Assembly: GCF_026914265.1 (NCBI RefSeq)
Contig: NC_069136.1
Location: forward strand, 13,696,356-13,760,355
DNA: 64,000 bases
Source: Mya arenaria
Lineage: Eukaryota > Mollusca > Bivalvia > Myida > Myidae
Direction of reading: 5' to 3'
The notes below the pieces were generated by a model. It saw only the letters and a list, made by a program, of their open reading frames with translations. It was not told where the DNA came from and made no database searches. Of the stretch, positions 37,901 through 48,590 are shown one piece after another; position 1 is the first letter of the stretch, and each line of letters begins with the position of its first letter. The translations under genes and the position numbers were made by a program.

Positions 37901-38470
37901 CGCACTACACCAAATCACACTGCTCAACACTACACCATACCTCATATCATCACACCACACCACACTTCAACGCATCACACCACGTAACACTACACCATAC
38001 CTCATATCATCACACCACACCGCACTACACCACATCACACCACTCAACACTACACCATACCTCATATCATCACACCACACCACACTACACCACGTAATCA
38101 CTACACCATACCTCATATTATCAGACCACACTGCATTCACTTTACGATAACACACCACACCACACCACATCTCATATAACCACTACGCACTACACCACAC
38201 CACACCACACCACACCACATGACACCGCACCGCACCACACCACACCACACAGCACTACTCCACACCCCACCACACCTCATATCTTCCCACCACACCACTC
38301 ACCACCGCACAACACCGCACCACACCGCACTGCACCACTTCACACCACTAAGCACTACTCCACACCACACCACACCTCATATCATCACACCACACGACTC
38401 ACCACCACATGACACCACACCACATGACACCGCACCGCAACACACCACACCGCACAAAACACCACTTATA
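34990..38470. repeat. satellite array, 60-bp unit with higher-order repeats
   Basis: From about 35400 to 36770 the unit is exactly 60 bp (blocks CACTACACCACATCAC, CACTCAACACTACACC, ATACCTCATATCATCAC), in near-perfect register. A slip near 36775 and another near 36890 shift the phase. The plus strand is almost free of G. Variant units recur in higher-order sets: a five- to six-unit set around 35941-36780, and a seven-unit (420-bp) set at 36961-37380 repeated at 37381-37800 with one difference seen. The flanks (34990-35400, 38100-38470) decay into CACAC/CCGCA simple repeats. As 60 is divisible by 3, very long open frames appear on both strands. Confidence 0.95.
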
Positions 38471-38635
38471 TTGAATATAGCACAACGTGTGTTTACTTTG
38501 CATGGAAAAGAATTTCAACGTTTAAATACAGAGAGCAAACCTAACAGCAGGTCCTCTCTAGTATCGCTTACAACTCGATATTGGTGATTTATTTTTTTGA
38601 TGACTTGAACATCTGCAGAGGCCCGCGAAATGTGT

Positions 38636-39235
38636 TTATTGCATTCAATCAGAACACCTCGGCCATTTATTATCGAAAACATCCTCACTTTTGTATGGAC
38701 GGTTTACAATGTCAGAATTAACATTTAATTTCGCTGTGAGTAGATCGCGTAGTAATTTCAGTTCAGCAGTTTAACCTTAGGACTGTACTCTTAGGAATTT
38801 TAATTATTTATGCTATAATTCATATCACTGGGAATCACTTTGAATTTAGTAAAACAACACTACACGTTATATCACTGCAATTTATTTATACACTGGCCAA
38901 AATTTCTCGAAACTTCTTAAGCTTAACAGGCTTAAGTCGCTTATTTCAATTCGCCAAAATACATACTGAAAATGGATTTTGGTAAATGAAAAATGGTTTA
39001 TTCTGATAATCATACAGATAATTCCTACATAATTTCTAAAAATTCTTGAAAAAGTTAATACATTTTATAGAACAACACAAATAGTGAGATTAGCTTAATC
39101 ATGTTATAAAGGACTTAAGAAGTTTCGAGAAAATGGGGCCAGATTGTTAATTTTACGAACTATAAGCTACTCCTTCTTCTGCAGCAGAATACATCCGAGG
39201 TGTATTTTCATGAAAAATGGTCGAGGTGTTTCGAA
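38636..39235. mobile_element. composite repeat with inverted ends, containing a nested MITE
   Basis: The left end has AACACCTCGGCCATTTATTATCG (from about 38652). The right end has GAAAAATGGTCGAGGTGTTTCG (to about 39232), an inverted match. The left half is shared with 6570-6800. The 250-bp MITE at 38893-39142 lies inside. No coding capacity. Confidence 0.6.
38893..39142. mobile_element. MITE, about 250 bp, copy 2
   Basis: Left end CTGGCCAAAATTTCTCGAAAC with CTTCTTAAG. Right end CTTAAGAAGTTTCGAGAAAA with TGGGGCCAG. These form inverted repeats of about 28 bp. Sister copy at 6993-7245. Confidence 0.75.
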
Positions 39236-40010
39236 TATATTCCATTGTGCGAAACAGGAAGGTCATAAACACCTTTATGTAAGTGAATCCGAAGATGTTC
39301 AAGACCAAAAATATATGTTTCTCTTGCTATTATTGCATAAAGTAAAGATGAAACATATTCAAACTATTAGGTTATCTAATAGAACATTATATACCTTATT
39401 TCATTTACTAAGTACACGCATTTGAATAAGATCACCATTTGAAACAATTAGTGTTCATACTTATAATAAAAATGCTTTGCATATTCGGCTAACGCCTCGG
39501 TCCATATAAACCTTCATGGGCTGACTTGCCGGTCCTTATAATGCCATATGACACTTAGTGGCGTGTACTATTTCTTAATTACCTTATTACAGTCGAATTA
39601 AAATCTAACTGAATACTATATGAATATTTTGTGGACCTGGTTACTTCATCTTCATTTAAAATTTGAGAAACAATTTTGGTGCATGAATAACTGAAAACAA
39701 ATCAAATGTATGATTTTTGTATAACATTAAGACCCAACCTTTTCAGAGTGTAAGCACCGAACCGGACTGAAACGGCACGGAAATCGCCATGTTCAAACAA
39801 TTTTGCAAAATGTTTGCATTCCCTGAAAGGGCGCCACACACATCATTTACAATAATAGCTGTTTATCCGCCGTTTGACCCATGCATGGCTCTATAAAACA
39901 CGTTAACACGGTACGTTTATTTATATTAAAGTACAATTATCTAGTACAATAATAAGATACTGATGTATAGTTAAGATGACCTGCTATGCATAATACATCA
40001 TACATAATAG

Positions 40011-40133
40011 ATCTCACATGAGAGGCCGATTAATACGGAATGTATTAACCGAAGTTTTCTTTGGCTAGTTTTATGTGGATTTATAGAAAATGAGTTTAAT
40101 AATTTTCTTTTTAAATGACCACTCATGTGAGAT
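40011..40133. repeat. short inverted-repeat element, 123 bp
   Basis: ATCTCACATGAG at 40011-40022 pairs perfectly with CTCATGTGAGAT at 40122-40133. Possibly a tiny MITE. No target duplication identified. Confidence 0.45.
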
Positions 40134-40850
40134 TTTATTTTTATCATATTAAATACTTTTGTGCCAATTTACAGCGCTAAACACATAAAACGTCGCTATA
40201 TAGCGTGGCCATTTTCTACGCTATTTATCAATGACGTAACGTCACTACTTTTTGATAGTTATAACAATTGTTTACACCAAAAATATATACTAGCCTTCTT
40301 TCATGATGGCGACGTAATAGTTTAACCTATGAATCTGCATTTTTAACTATATCTATTCATCGTAAAAATGTTTATATATTAAATGCATGTTATTTAATCA
40401 ATGTATGTGATAATTACATAAAAATATCACTTAATTTGACCTTGTAATGCCAATGTCTTAATAAGCTCTATTGATTGTGTTATATATTTATTTATGTTTA
40501 AAGCATAACATGTTAAAGTAGGTTTAGCTTTATTACTCAAACTTAATTTTACAAACTAAACAAATATTCCAAAATCTTGAAAAAAATATCAATTACGTTC
40601 AAATAGTTTCTTTAACTTTTTGTCTCACATATCTTTAAAAGAAAAACAACAACAAAACAAATGTATACCAAACAAAAACAGTGTGCAGACCTTGATGCGA
40701 TTACTAAGGGACTTATGGTTGTTTGAGAAATGGGGGCATTTTACCAATACAAACAATTGTTGCGTTCAGTTTAACAACACACGTTATGCTCTTAAAGCAT
40801 CCGCTCTTCAATAGATTCCACGCACAAAACATTGAGTCAATAACTTAGAT

Positions 40851-42641
40851 TCAAAATTTGTTTTCCTGTAGCACTTCCTCCTCATTTGCATTTCCAATTG
40901 TTCTCTCATTCACATTGTCTGACTGTTTGCCTAGAACATGTTTACGGAATTCAAACAGACACCTGGTGTCCACATGTTTTGGCGCTTCACAACACAAACT
41001 GGCTAAGAATCCAATAACAAGAGAAACAGTAAACCCAATAAAAGAATAGTACATATACGATACACGGTAAAATTCCTGCAACTCTGTAAGGTTGTTGGTT
41101 GCGTGCTCAAGAGTCGTCGATGTTTCGTTAAGTGGCAAGTAGGTAGTTGTCGAATACCCGCTGGGTATAACGGAGGCCAGGGAAGTGAAATTTGACGTAC
41201 TCGAGCAAGTGTCTGTTGGACCTGCTGGTAAAGGTGTATCTGCAGGAATTTCAGAGAATAGCTTGCCAAGATTCAACCATAGTGATATGGACATCCCACA
41301 CATCGCTCCGAACAACACTCCCTTGGACGTCACCCTTCGGCTAAACGCAGACAACATGAAAATTGCACATGTCGGGCCATCCATACAGGCTACGAAACTT
41401 GAAAACAGTGAGTTAACAGAGCCAGGTAGATTTGATATCAGGAATGTCACTGCTATCGCGATAACCCCAAACAGAATTGTTACGAGCCGTGATATGTTTG
41501 TAGCTACATGAGCACTGATGTTGGGATTTCGGACTTTTAAGATATCTTTATACGCGATGGCAGAGAGCGAGCTGAGACACGAAGACAGTGTGCTAAATGC
41601 GGCACTGGATAACGCGGCGATGAAAAGACCAGGTAGGCCTGGGAGTTCTCCGAAAAACGTTAACACCGTGTACGGTACAAGCTGGTTGATATTGTCAATC
41701 ATTCCACTATAATAAATGTCACATCCTTTTGATGAATAGTATGCAAATATGACCACTCCTTCAAATATTGTTCCAAGACAAATCAGTATGTATACGGGGA
41801 GGGAAATGAGGTACATATTTCTTGCTGTTGTTACATCTGGTGTTGAGTATACCCTTTGCATCGCCGGTTGCATATAACTTGTGTACAACCACATAGGTAC
41901 AGATGTTACCCCCAAATTCCAGAATGTGTACCGTATTCGTGGGTCTAATCCGAATTGGTTGAAATTCATTCGACTCACACTGTATTTGTGCACTTGCGAT
42001 ATACCGCCAACTTCAATGATACCTTTAATGGTGACCGCCAATATGCCAGTTATCATAATGACAAATTGGAAAACGTCAGTCCAAATGACGGCCTTTATTC
42101 CACCGATGGAGGTGTAAATTGAAGTAACGGCTGTATAAATGACGATGGTCGCCCAATAAGGTAGGCCCATTACAACGTCAAGGGCCACACAGGTTCCATA
42201 TGTGACGGTACTCATGTAGAAAACATTGTAGAAAATGCCCATTACCACAGTGACGTAGCGTAGAACGTTATCGCCGTAACGTAAATTCAGGTACTCGTAA
42301 ACGGTTGTTAGCCTAAGAGGGTAAAATACAGGAACGATGAAGAAAGCGGTGAATGTGAAAGAGATGATTATAGATATCATGTAGTAAATGTAGATAGCAC
42401 CATAGAGATACACCTCTGCTGGATATCCCAACATCACGATGGACGATTGGAAAGTTACGATGAAGGACAATGTCACCGGCAGGAGCCTGGATTTGCGGCC
42501 TGCTAAGAAGTACTCCTCCGGATTATTGTGTTTCTTTCTTCGCTCCCACAATGCAAAAAATAATCCGATCAGGAATGAAAACAATACGGTTGCCACAAAT
42601 ATAACATAGTCCTGAACAGAAAAGGCAGTGTTTGGATCCAT
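40851..42641 (-). CDS. SLC5-family sodium/solute symporter, single exon
   Basis: It encodes 596 residues in one open frame, within the usual 590-640 of SLC5A6/A8/A12-type carriers. It shows about 13 hydrophobic segments. An N-terminal extracellular stub leads into a first membrane helix (about 13-32). NPEEYFLAGRK and SFIVTFQSS mark the first repeat. YTSIGGIKAVIWTDVFQ (about 178-194) fits the sodium:solute symporter signature. A Ser/Thr-rich loop with NFT, NET and NLT glycosylation sequons (about 465-515) precedes the last helix, and the acidic tail is cytosolic. The likely role is plasma-membrane, sodium-driven uptake of a monocarboxylate, vitamin or iodide-like anion; the substrate cannot be read from sequence. 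The ATG follows stops upstream. The lack of introns is unusual for SLC5 and suggests a retrocopy or a lineage with intron loss. Confidence 0.92.
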   Translation of the reverse strand: MDPNTAFSVQDYVIFVATVLFSFLIGLFFALWERRKKHNNPEEYFLAGRKSRLLPVTLSFIVTFQSSIVMLGYPAEVYLYGAIYIYYMISIIISFTFTAFFIVPVFYPLRLTTVYEYLNLRYGDNVLRYVTVVMGIFYNVFYMSTVTYGTCVALDVVMGLPYWATIVIYTAVTSIYTSIGGIKAVIWTDVFQFVIMITGILAVTIKGIIEVGGISQVHKYSVSRMNFNQFGLDPRIRYTFWNLGVTSVPMWLYTSYMQPAMQRVYSTPDVTTARNMYLISLPVYILICLGTIFEGVVIFAYYSSKGCDIYYSGMIDNINQLVPYTVLTFFGELPGLPGLFIAALSSAAFSTLSSCLSSLSAIAYKDILKVRNPNISAHVATNISRLVTILFGVIAIAVTFLISNLPGSVNSLFSSFVACMDGPTCAIFMLSAFSRRVTSKGVLFGAMCGMSISLWLNLGKLFSEIPADTPLPAGPTDTCSSTSNFTSLASVIPSGYSTTTYLPLNETSTTLEHATNNLTELQEFYRVSYMYYSFIGFTVSLVIGFLASLCCEAPKHVDTRCLFEFRKHVLGKQSDNVNERTIGNANEEEVLQENKF

Positions 42642-42779
42642 CTTTACTTTCCCACTATTATACCGTCGAGTTTAATCCTCTCAATTTCAAGCAAGAATAA
42701 ATACTCTTTAGAACCAAATTCGTCTGCTTTATTACACTGTATTTCTTTTCAATTTGAGCGTTAAAACGGAAAAAAACTG

Positions 42780-42930
42780 TTTCTGTAATATTATTTGCAT
42801 ATCCTTTCGAATACCGCTACCATACATCGGCGCGCTATCGTAACCGCCTAATGCAGACCAATTTTTCAAGGGTGCTGGTTACCGCTACTGTTTTACTGTA
42901 GGAATACCGTAGACGACTGTAACGTACCGA
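42780..42930. repeat. dispersed repeat, inverted relative to 63740-63875
   Basis: ATATCCTTTCGAATACCGCTACCATA and AACCGCCTAATGCAGACC match the reverse complement of 63740-63875 (GGTCTGCATTGGGCGG, TATGGTAGCGGAAAGGATAT). Similar GGTA-rich phrases recur at 44757-45150. Confidence 0.55.
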
Positions 42931-43038
42931 AATAATGGGAACATCCAGTCCCGCAACCGCAAAATGCACATTTTTCACAAATTTGTTGTGTGTTTGTTAT
43001 AAAAATAAGAAGGATTGTGAATTTTAAAACCAGCATTA

Positions 43039-44753
43039 GGCCACACCAAATTAATGTTTAGTTGCTCGGATTTTTGCGAAAAAAAATTGGAGCGAGCAGG
43101 CGAGCGAAAAATAAAAATTAAATTTTGTCAGTTTTCATAAAAACCGAAGCGAGCGAAGAGCGAAAAATATATTTTTTCTTATATTCAATATAAATAAGAA
43201 AGATTGTTCAAAATAATTGCCCTTAAACCCATTTTAATGCAGTCTTGAACTGAATCTCTAATGGACATTGGGAAAATGTCGGAATACATACTATTTATTC
43301 ATCCGTGTTTAGTACAAACATTATATGGATACATCTAATTTCTTATATAATTAAAACGTACTTTAATATGACGATTATTCATAATAATAAATAACCCTAC
43401 TTTTAGTGAAAAGTTTAAAACAACATATATATATCTACCTGAATCAGTTTAACATCATAATTATGCAACTGTATTTAGACATAACTTAGAATTGATTTTG
43501 GATTTATAAAAAATGATCACTTACACAGGCATCATCAAACATCAGACTCCATATAACATAGACTAAATTTTGTTTTTATTATCACAGGAAATGCAATGGC
43601 ATTATTAAAACAAAAAGAACAAGGGTATTTTTCAGAGAACCTTTTTGGTTATTTAGATGTTTTTATGCACCAGCCAATTGTATAGGCCCCTCCCCCCTAA
43701 GTCCGGAATAGCGGGGACTTTGACTTCCGGTCTCACAAAACCCGGGTAAAATACCCGACCTGCAGGGACACACTGCTGGTACAACCCTGCGAAATGGCCC
43801 CGCAACCCCGAATACTAATGTGAGGCCCATTCCCGACCATTTTCAATATGAAGACAAAACCACATTCACTAGGCACTGCGGGGCCACCTGAAAGGTAAAA
43901 ACACAGCCCATTGCCTCTGCTGTCCCCGTTATACCCCTGGAACAAGGGCGAGGGGTGGGCGGGGCAGTGGTTACAATTGACAAGTGCATTACAATTCCTG
44001 ATTATGCTGCAAATAAAAACAAAATATAAGGTGATAAACTTAGGCTTACTAATGTTGAGGTATATCCAGACTAGTGTTTATATAGCTATTTGTGAAAAGA
44101 TATTTGTTCAAAACTGTTGTTTTGTCAGAATTTGATCAAAAATGAGCTTGATACATCAATTTGGACCAAACAATGACTCATGTTCCATTTAAGTTGACCT
44201 GTCATCGTCGTAACGAGGTAAAATTTTGGTCCCTTGTATTATGACTTGAATAAAATAGTACTCAGTTGATCATTCCGATTTCCATTCAAGACGAGTAACT
44301 AATTACGCAATATAATCGCTACCAGTCTCAGATACACATGCTTTATTGCATAATGATTGCTTTAAATAATGATCCTTTAGTGCATGAGACGATCAACAAT
44401 GACTTCAAGCATGCTCAAAACATATTAATGTCATAAATAAGATTTCATTTCCAAACTTCGAGTCACATTGTTTATACCGGAAGCCGCCATCTTGATTGAA
44501 TTTATTGAAACCCATGCTAAACCGATCGATATACAGTATAAAATCACTACGCATCGGTAACTTCCCTTTACAAAAACACGAAAACTAACGTAGAAAAATT
44601 ACACTTGATTAATTTTAGCCTTTTAATAAATTGTTACATGAAAATATGACGATCAAAATGGAGGTGTGGGCGCACAAACAATTTTTTTTTTTTACATTTT
44701 CAAAAAAATAGGAGCGGTAAATCCGCGGAACGAAATATCAATTTGGTGTGGCC
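43039..44753. mobile_element. non-autonomous PIF/Harbinger-like element, 1715 bp
   Basis: Inverted ends GGCCACACCAAATT (43039-) and AATTTGGTGTGGCC (-44753). A direct TTA on both sides (43036-43038; 44754-44756). A TWA target and GG-starting ends fit PIF/Harbinger. No transposase inside. The subterminal parts are rich in GAGCGAGC/AGCGAGCGAA words on the left. A second element is nested at 43666-43988. Confidence 0.75.
43666..43988. mobile_element. MITE, 323 bp, nested, TTA target
   Basis: Inverted ends TGCACCAGCCAATTGTA and TACAATTGACAAGTGCA, with TTA directly outside both (43663-43665; 43989-43991). The interior is GC-rich (CCGGTCTCACAAAACCCGGG, GGGGCCACCTGAAAGGTAAA) and differs in composition from its surroundings. 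The short open frame inside (43733-43945, minus) is repeat-derived. Confidence 0.75.
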
Positions 44754-45235
44754 TTAGTACACTATGGTACTTTATCTTAGAAACAGTTACTACACTACGG
44801 TATTTCTTTCCAACATGATAACCATGCAGCACTAAGCAACGGTATGTCTTTAAAAGTCGTCATTCAACATTATTCGGCTCTTGCTTTAGTATACTTGCTT
44901 TAATGAAACAGCAAGCTTATGTTATGCTCTTGTATCAAGAGTGTGCTATGTTATCACTGTCAAATTTAAGAAATGAGCAAAAGTGCGCAGTGGTATAACT
45001 GTGAGATAAAGATTTGTTTTACGGACCTGTGTTGTAACTTCGATAAGGTAGACATTACATGGTTGAATTAAACTATAATCAGTCGCTTAAGTGCACTGTG
45101 GTAGCGCTCCCAAATCTAGAAATATGCAAAACCACGCTGCGGTATTTTAGGTATAAACATAATACGTGACCAGCATAACACAACTCATTTCAAAGGCGAA
45201 TGAAGTTGCATTTGAAGGTCATTTAACTCTAGTTA

Positions 45236-45420
45236 TGCTCCCTTTAAAGGGACTGTACACCAGATTGGCACCAAGATCAGTTTTGTTCACAATAGTATTT
45301 TTTTTTTACCAAAATGTAAAAAAATCGTGTCGGAGACCGGGTTCGAACCAGTGTCGCCAAAATTGCAGTCCAGTGTTGTTGTATCCACCGTGCTACGAAG
45401 GCTTACCCTGAACCGCAGGA
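45236..45420 (-). mobile_element. tRNA-derived SINE
   Basis: Read on the minus strand, the A-box-like TAGCACGGTGGA (45395-45384) and the perfect B box GGTTCGAACCC (45349-45339) form a tRNA-like head. The tail ends with TGCCAATCTGGTGTACAGTCCC near 45250, a block I recall from molluscan SINEs. It is not a functional tRNA, because the acceptor stem does not pair. Confidence 0.6.
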
Positions 45421-45524
45421 ATATTTAAAATATATACCTATATTAAACTTGGTAATATCACGTGATAACATCGACTAGCCAATCACGCATAAGAATGAAT
45501 TCTACTAGGTAGACATACCTAGTA

Positions 45525-45970
45525 ATCTTTTTTAATGGAAAAATACGAAAGAACTGCGAAAAAATAAATTAATTGTAAACTATGTGGTACTTCAATTTAA
45601 TAGTTAATTTCAATGCATTGTACACATTGATAGCTAGTTTAGGTCAGTTTTCGACAATTCTCTTTTTTTCCGCTATTTCATCATACGGCGTGTAGCCTCT
45701 TTAACTGTTTAAAAGTTAGCCATATGGTTCTTATAAATTCAACCGGACATCTATTACCTGATCGCTATAAAGTTATCATGGAAACCAATTTGACTGCAAA
45801 TATATCAACAGAACATTCATTACCAAAAAGCTGTATAGTTGAAATGGAAATCTATGAAATAGAAAATAAACCAACCGGACAAATATCACAAGGTCGCTGT
45901 AAAGTTTACATTGGATCCACAGTGACCCCTCTCATAGAAGCTATATGAGAAAGCAGCATGATTTATTTCA
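45525..45970. other. unassigned stretch before the piggyBac relic
   Basis: No recognised gene. A 75-codon open frame (45724-45948, +) contains a local near-duplication (CAACCGGACAAATATCAC and CAACCGGACATCTATTACC). Nothing supports coding. Confidence 0.4.
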
Positions 45971-45974
45971 ACAT

Positions 45975-46740
45975 GCATAAATACATATCTGTTGATGAAG
46001 CAATGATCTAATATCACGGTCACCATTTAAAAATCGTTGGTGATTCTTACAAGCCCGCAAAAAGAAGAATTAAAATATTCGCGTGTCTTAGTGCTGTCAT
46101 GGGTTATCTCTGGAATTTCCAGGTGTACTTATGTCGAAAGACAGACGTAGGTTTGACTCAAACAGTTGTAGCGAACTGAAGAGAAAACATCACAGGACGA
46201 AACCATGTTGTATTTCCCGACAAGATTAAAAGAACAGTTCTTCTGGTTCTTGGCAAATCTACACATTCGTGTGGCGCATTTAACACCGGGAGGAAATATT
46301 GGCCAATCACAAAATCAGTCCACAAAAAAAGTGATGACAAAGTTAGGATGCTCAGCAGAGAGGTACACATGATACGAAAGACCTCGGAAAGGAAGCTTAT
46401 CTCCATTTCATGAAATTAATCTAAACATGTGTGCAACACGGTTACATGTTTCGATCTTATATTAAATAGCTGACAAGACAAGGTTATGAGGGGAAATTGT
46501 AATACAAAAGGAAAGTGGAACACTCATGTATCGCAGTCCGCAATTGTTGACTTCTATAAGTACATGGGTGTTGTGGACAGTCACGACCATCCCAACATCA
46601 ATAACAGTGTACAAACGCAAAACGTTCGTTTTTGGCTCTACTCAGTGTGGTTTGCCTTGGATATCTCGCTTGTGAGCAGTTTCATCAAGACAAGGCAGTC
46701 AACACTCGGGCTACCCATAAACTGTTTCAGAGAATGGTAA
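45975..46740 (+). pseudogene. piggyBac-type transposase relic
   Basis: YISVDEAMI, then YKPAKRRIKIFACLSAVMGYL and VYLCRKTD, match the order of the piggyBac (DDE_Tnp_1_7) catalytic region. Further on (46486-46740), IVDFYKYMGVVDSHD and RFWLYSVWFALDISLVSSF match its C-terminal part (the MGGVDxxD and WW--F-Y-LD blocks). Stops interrupt it at about 46011 and 46177, and the middle section is in mixed frames. No TTAA-flanked termini were found. It is dead. Confidence 0.75.
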
Positions 46741-48590
46741 TTATACCTTCTTTTACAGTAAATTACAAACATGCTGTAGAATGTTAAGACGTAACCATAA
46801 TCACGTTAGATAACATATTTATCGTTGCATATACTACCAAAATGAAACATGAACACCATCTTTTAAAATTAACCAGCTGTTTAATATTGTATGTATCTGT
46901 TTTAAGTTGCAGAACAACTTATCGGTGCCAGAGTATAGCACGCGTATAAGGAAATCAAAACAAAAAAGCGACATTGCTGAACTTGACCCCTTTGGCTCTG
47001 TGCTATGGAGCAGAATTTGGGTATTTATTCATTCGACTACTTGTTGTTTTCATTTGCTGAAGTTTAAATCATATTCCTACAAATTTGATTCATCTGTGAG
47101 TAAATCAAAGTTCTTTACTTAAATATTTATTTATTCTTTCTTACTATGTTTATAGTAAATTGTAATATTCTAAAGCCAATGCCAGTACTTCATCTTAATT
47201 CGTTTAATCTAATATTAGATACCAATAAATTACATTTTGTTTTAAACATGTGCTATTTCTACTTATTTAAAAGAAAGTGTGTTTTCTCGAACTTGTTTCT
47301 TACAAATGTATTTGTGCAACTCTTATTCCCATTCGATTCACACTGAAAATAACTTTGTATGTAGAGGCTATAAGAATTGTTGTTATAGAGATTTATCCAT
47401 ATTCTAACTTTATGAAATTATTAACATTAAACAACCTTAAGCGGAATAAAACTGACTCATTTCAATAAGAAGAACAGCAGAACAAATAAAAACTAGAAAC
47501 CACGTGATTAATATTTGCTTTTTGTGTCCTAGCTGGGTAACAGACCTAAAATTCTAGCGCAAAATCTTAGTGACGGGAGTTAACTCATGTATCGCTTCGG
47601 TATTTTCGGTGAGCACAAGGTGTCAGGATACAATGCTACGCGGCGATTTAATCCAAGTTTATATCAGCAACATCATTCTTGTCAAGTCAAGTCGTTCTGC
47701 AGAGAAGAATATAATATTGTAAGTAGCGTTGTAAGCATGTAAGTAGCGTTGTAACAGCATGTAAGTGATGTTTCATATTTGTACAGTTTTCGATAACCGA
47801 AAGAGGATTGTAGAATCTCAGCATTCGTAGCATTTTCGGATAGGTCCTTTCGGATAACCATCACCTCAGCTCTAGTCATGGTTACTGAAAGTAAATTCCT
47901 TTCAAATATATAAGTTAGATTAGAAATTCACAACAAAATCCTCATAGATGGCAAGGGGGAAGTGCAGTGTGCACATGCAGCTCAGTAAGAATGGTATCCA
48001 AACCAGCACGCCAGTCCCTTTAAGTGGTTAAATCAGTGTGAGATGTCTCGGGTTTGATTCACAGCCATTCAGTCCATATTCATTACAAGGCACAATATGC
48101 ATGTCTTCCATTTTCTTATGAATATTGTTGAGTCAATTGGTCGAAATAAATTTATTGACAGTTAAAACAGACCATTGTTAAGTTGTTGTTTTTTAATTTC
48201 TTTTCAACTTTCTTATCACTAGCGGATCCAGTAGGGGCGCACCCGGCGATGATCAGCATAACCCGACCTATGATTTTTTATACCCCAAAACGCTAATTTT
48301 CCTAATTTTTTTCGCCTGCTTCGCTCGCGATTCTTCTTATACCAAATTTTACTTGAAATATGTAGAAATATGGTCAAAATATGCTACAAAATGACTTATA
48401 CTCAGCACTTTCAATGGTTTTTACCCCCCCCCCCACCGTTGACAAAGTCCACGCCCCCTCTAAGGTCAAATCCTTGACTTCCACTGCTTATTTATGTTGC
48501 AATTGGTACATAAAAAACTACTGCACATAATTATTACAGTTATTTAAAACAATTGTTCAAACTAATGTTGTAATTGTTCGTCATTTCAGG
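46741..48590. other. gene-free stretch with a possible repeat
   Basis: No supportable exon. At 48210-48490 there is a block (CACTAGCGGATCCAGTAGGGG ... CACGCCCCCTCTAAGGTC, with a C-run at 48425) of a type dispersed in molluscan genomes. A weak B-box-like GGGTTTGATTC at 48049 is not enough to call a SINE. Confidence 0.4.

Noticed and set aside
35866..38097. 743-codon His/Thr-rich open frame (+) in the satellite, and 458-codon frame (-) at 35409-36785
   Set aside because: Both are produced by a G-poor 60-bp tandem repeat whose length is a multiple of 3. Composition is pure repeat, there are no gene signals, and both strands are open at once.
34990..38470. CRISPR-like or zinc-finger-array-like regular repeats
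   Set aside because: Units are contiguous with no unique spacers, and there is no Cys pattern. It is a satellite in a eukaryotic genome.
40232..40244. TGACGTAACGTCA palindrome as a cAMP-response promoter of the SLC5 gene
   Set aside because: It lies downstream of that gene's stop, in repeat-like sequence, with no gene start nearby.
43733..43945. 70-codon open frame in the nested MITE
   Set aside because: Within a GC-rich non-autonomous repeat; repeat translation, no promoter or splice context.
45325..45408. A true tRNA gene on the minus strand
   Set aside because: The B box is perfect, but acceptor-stem pairing and anticodon arm are not formed, and a SINE tail follows.
48010..48180. Second tRNA-derived SINE
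   Set aside because: Only a weak B-box-like GGGTTTGATTC; no convincing A box or tail.
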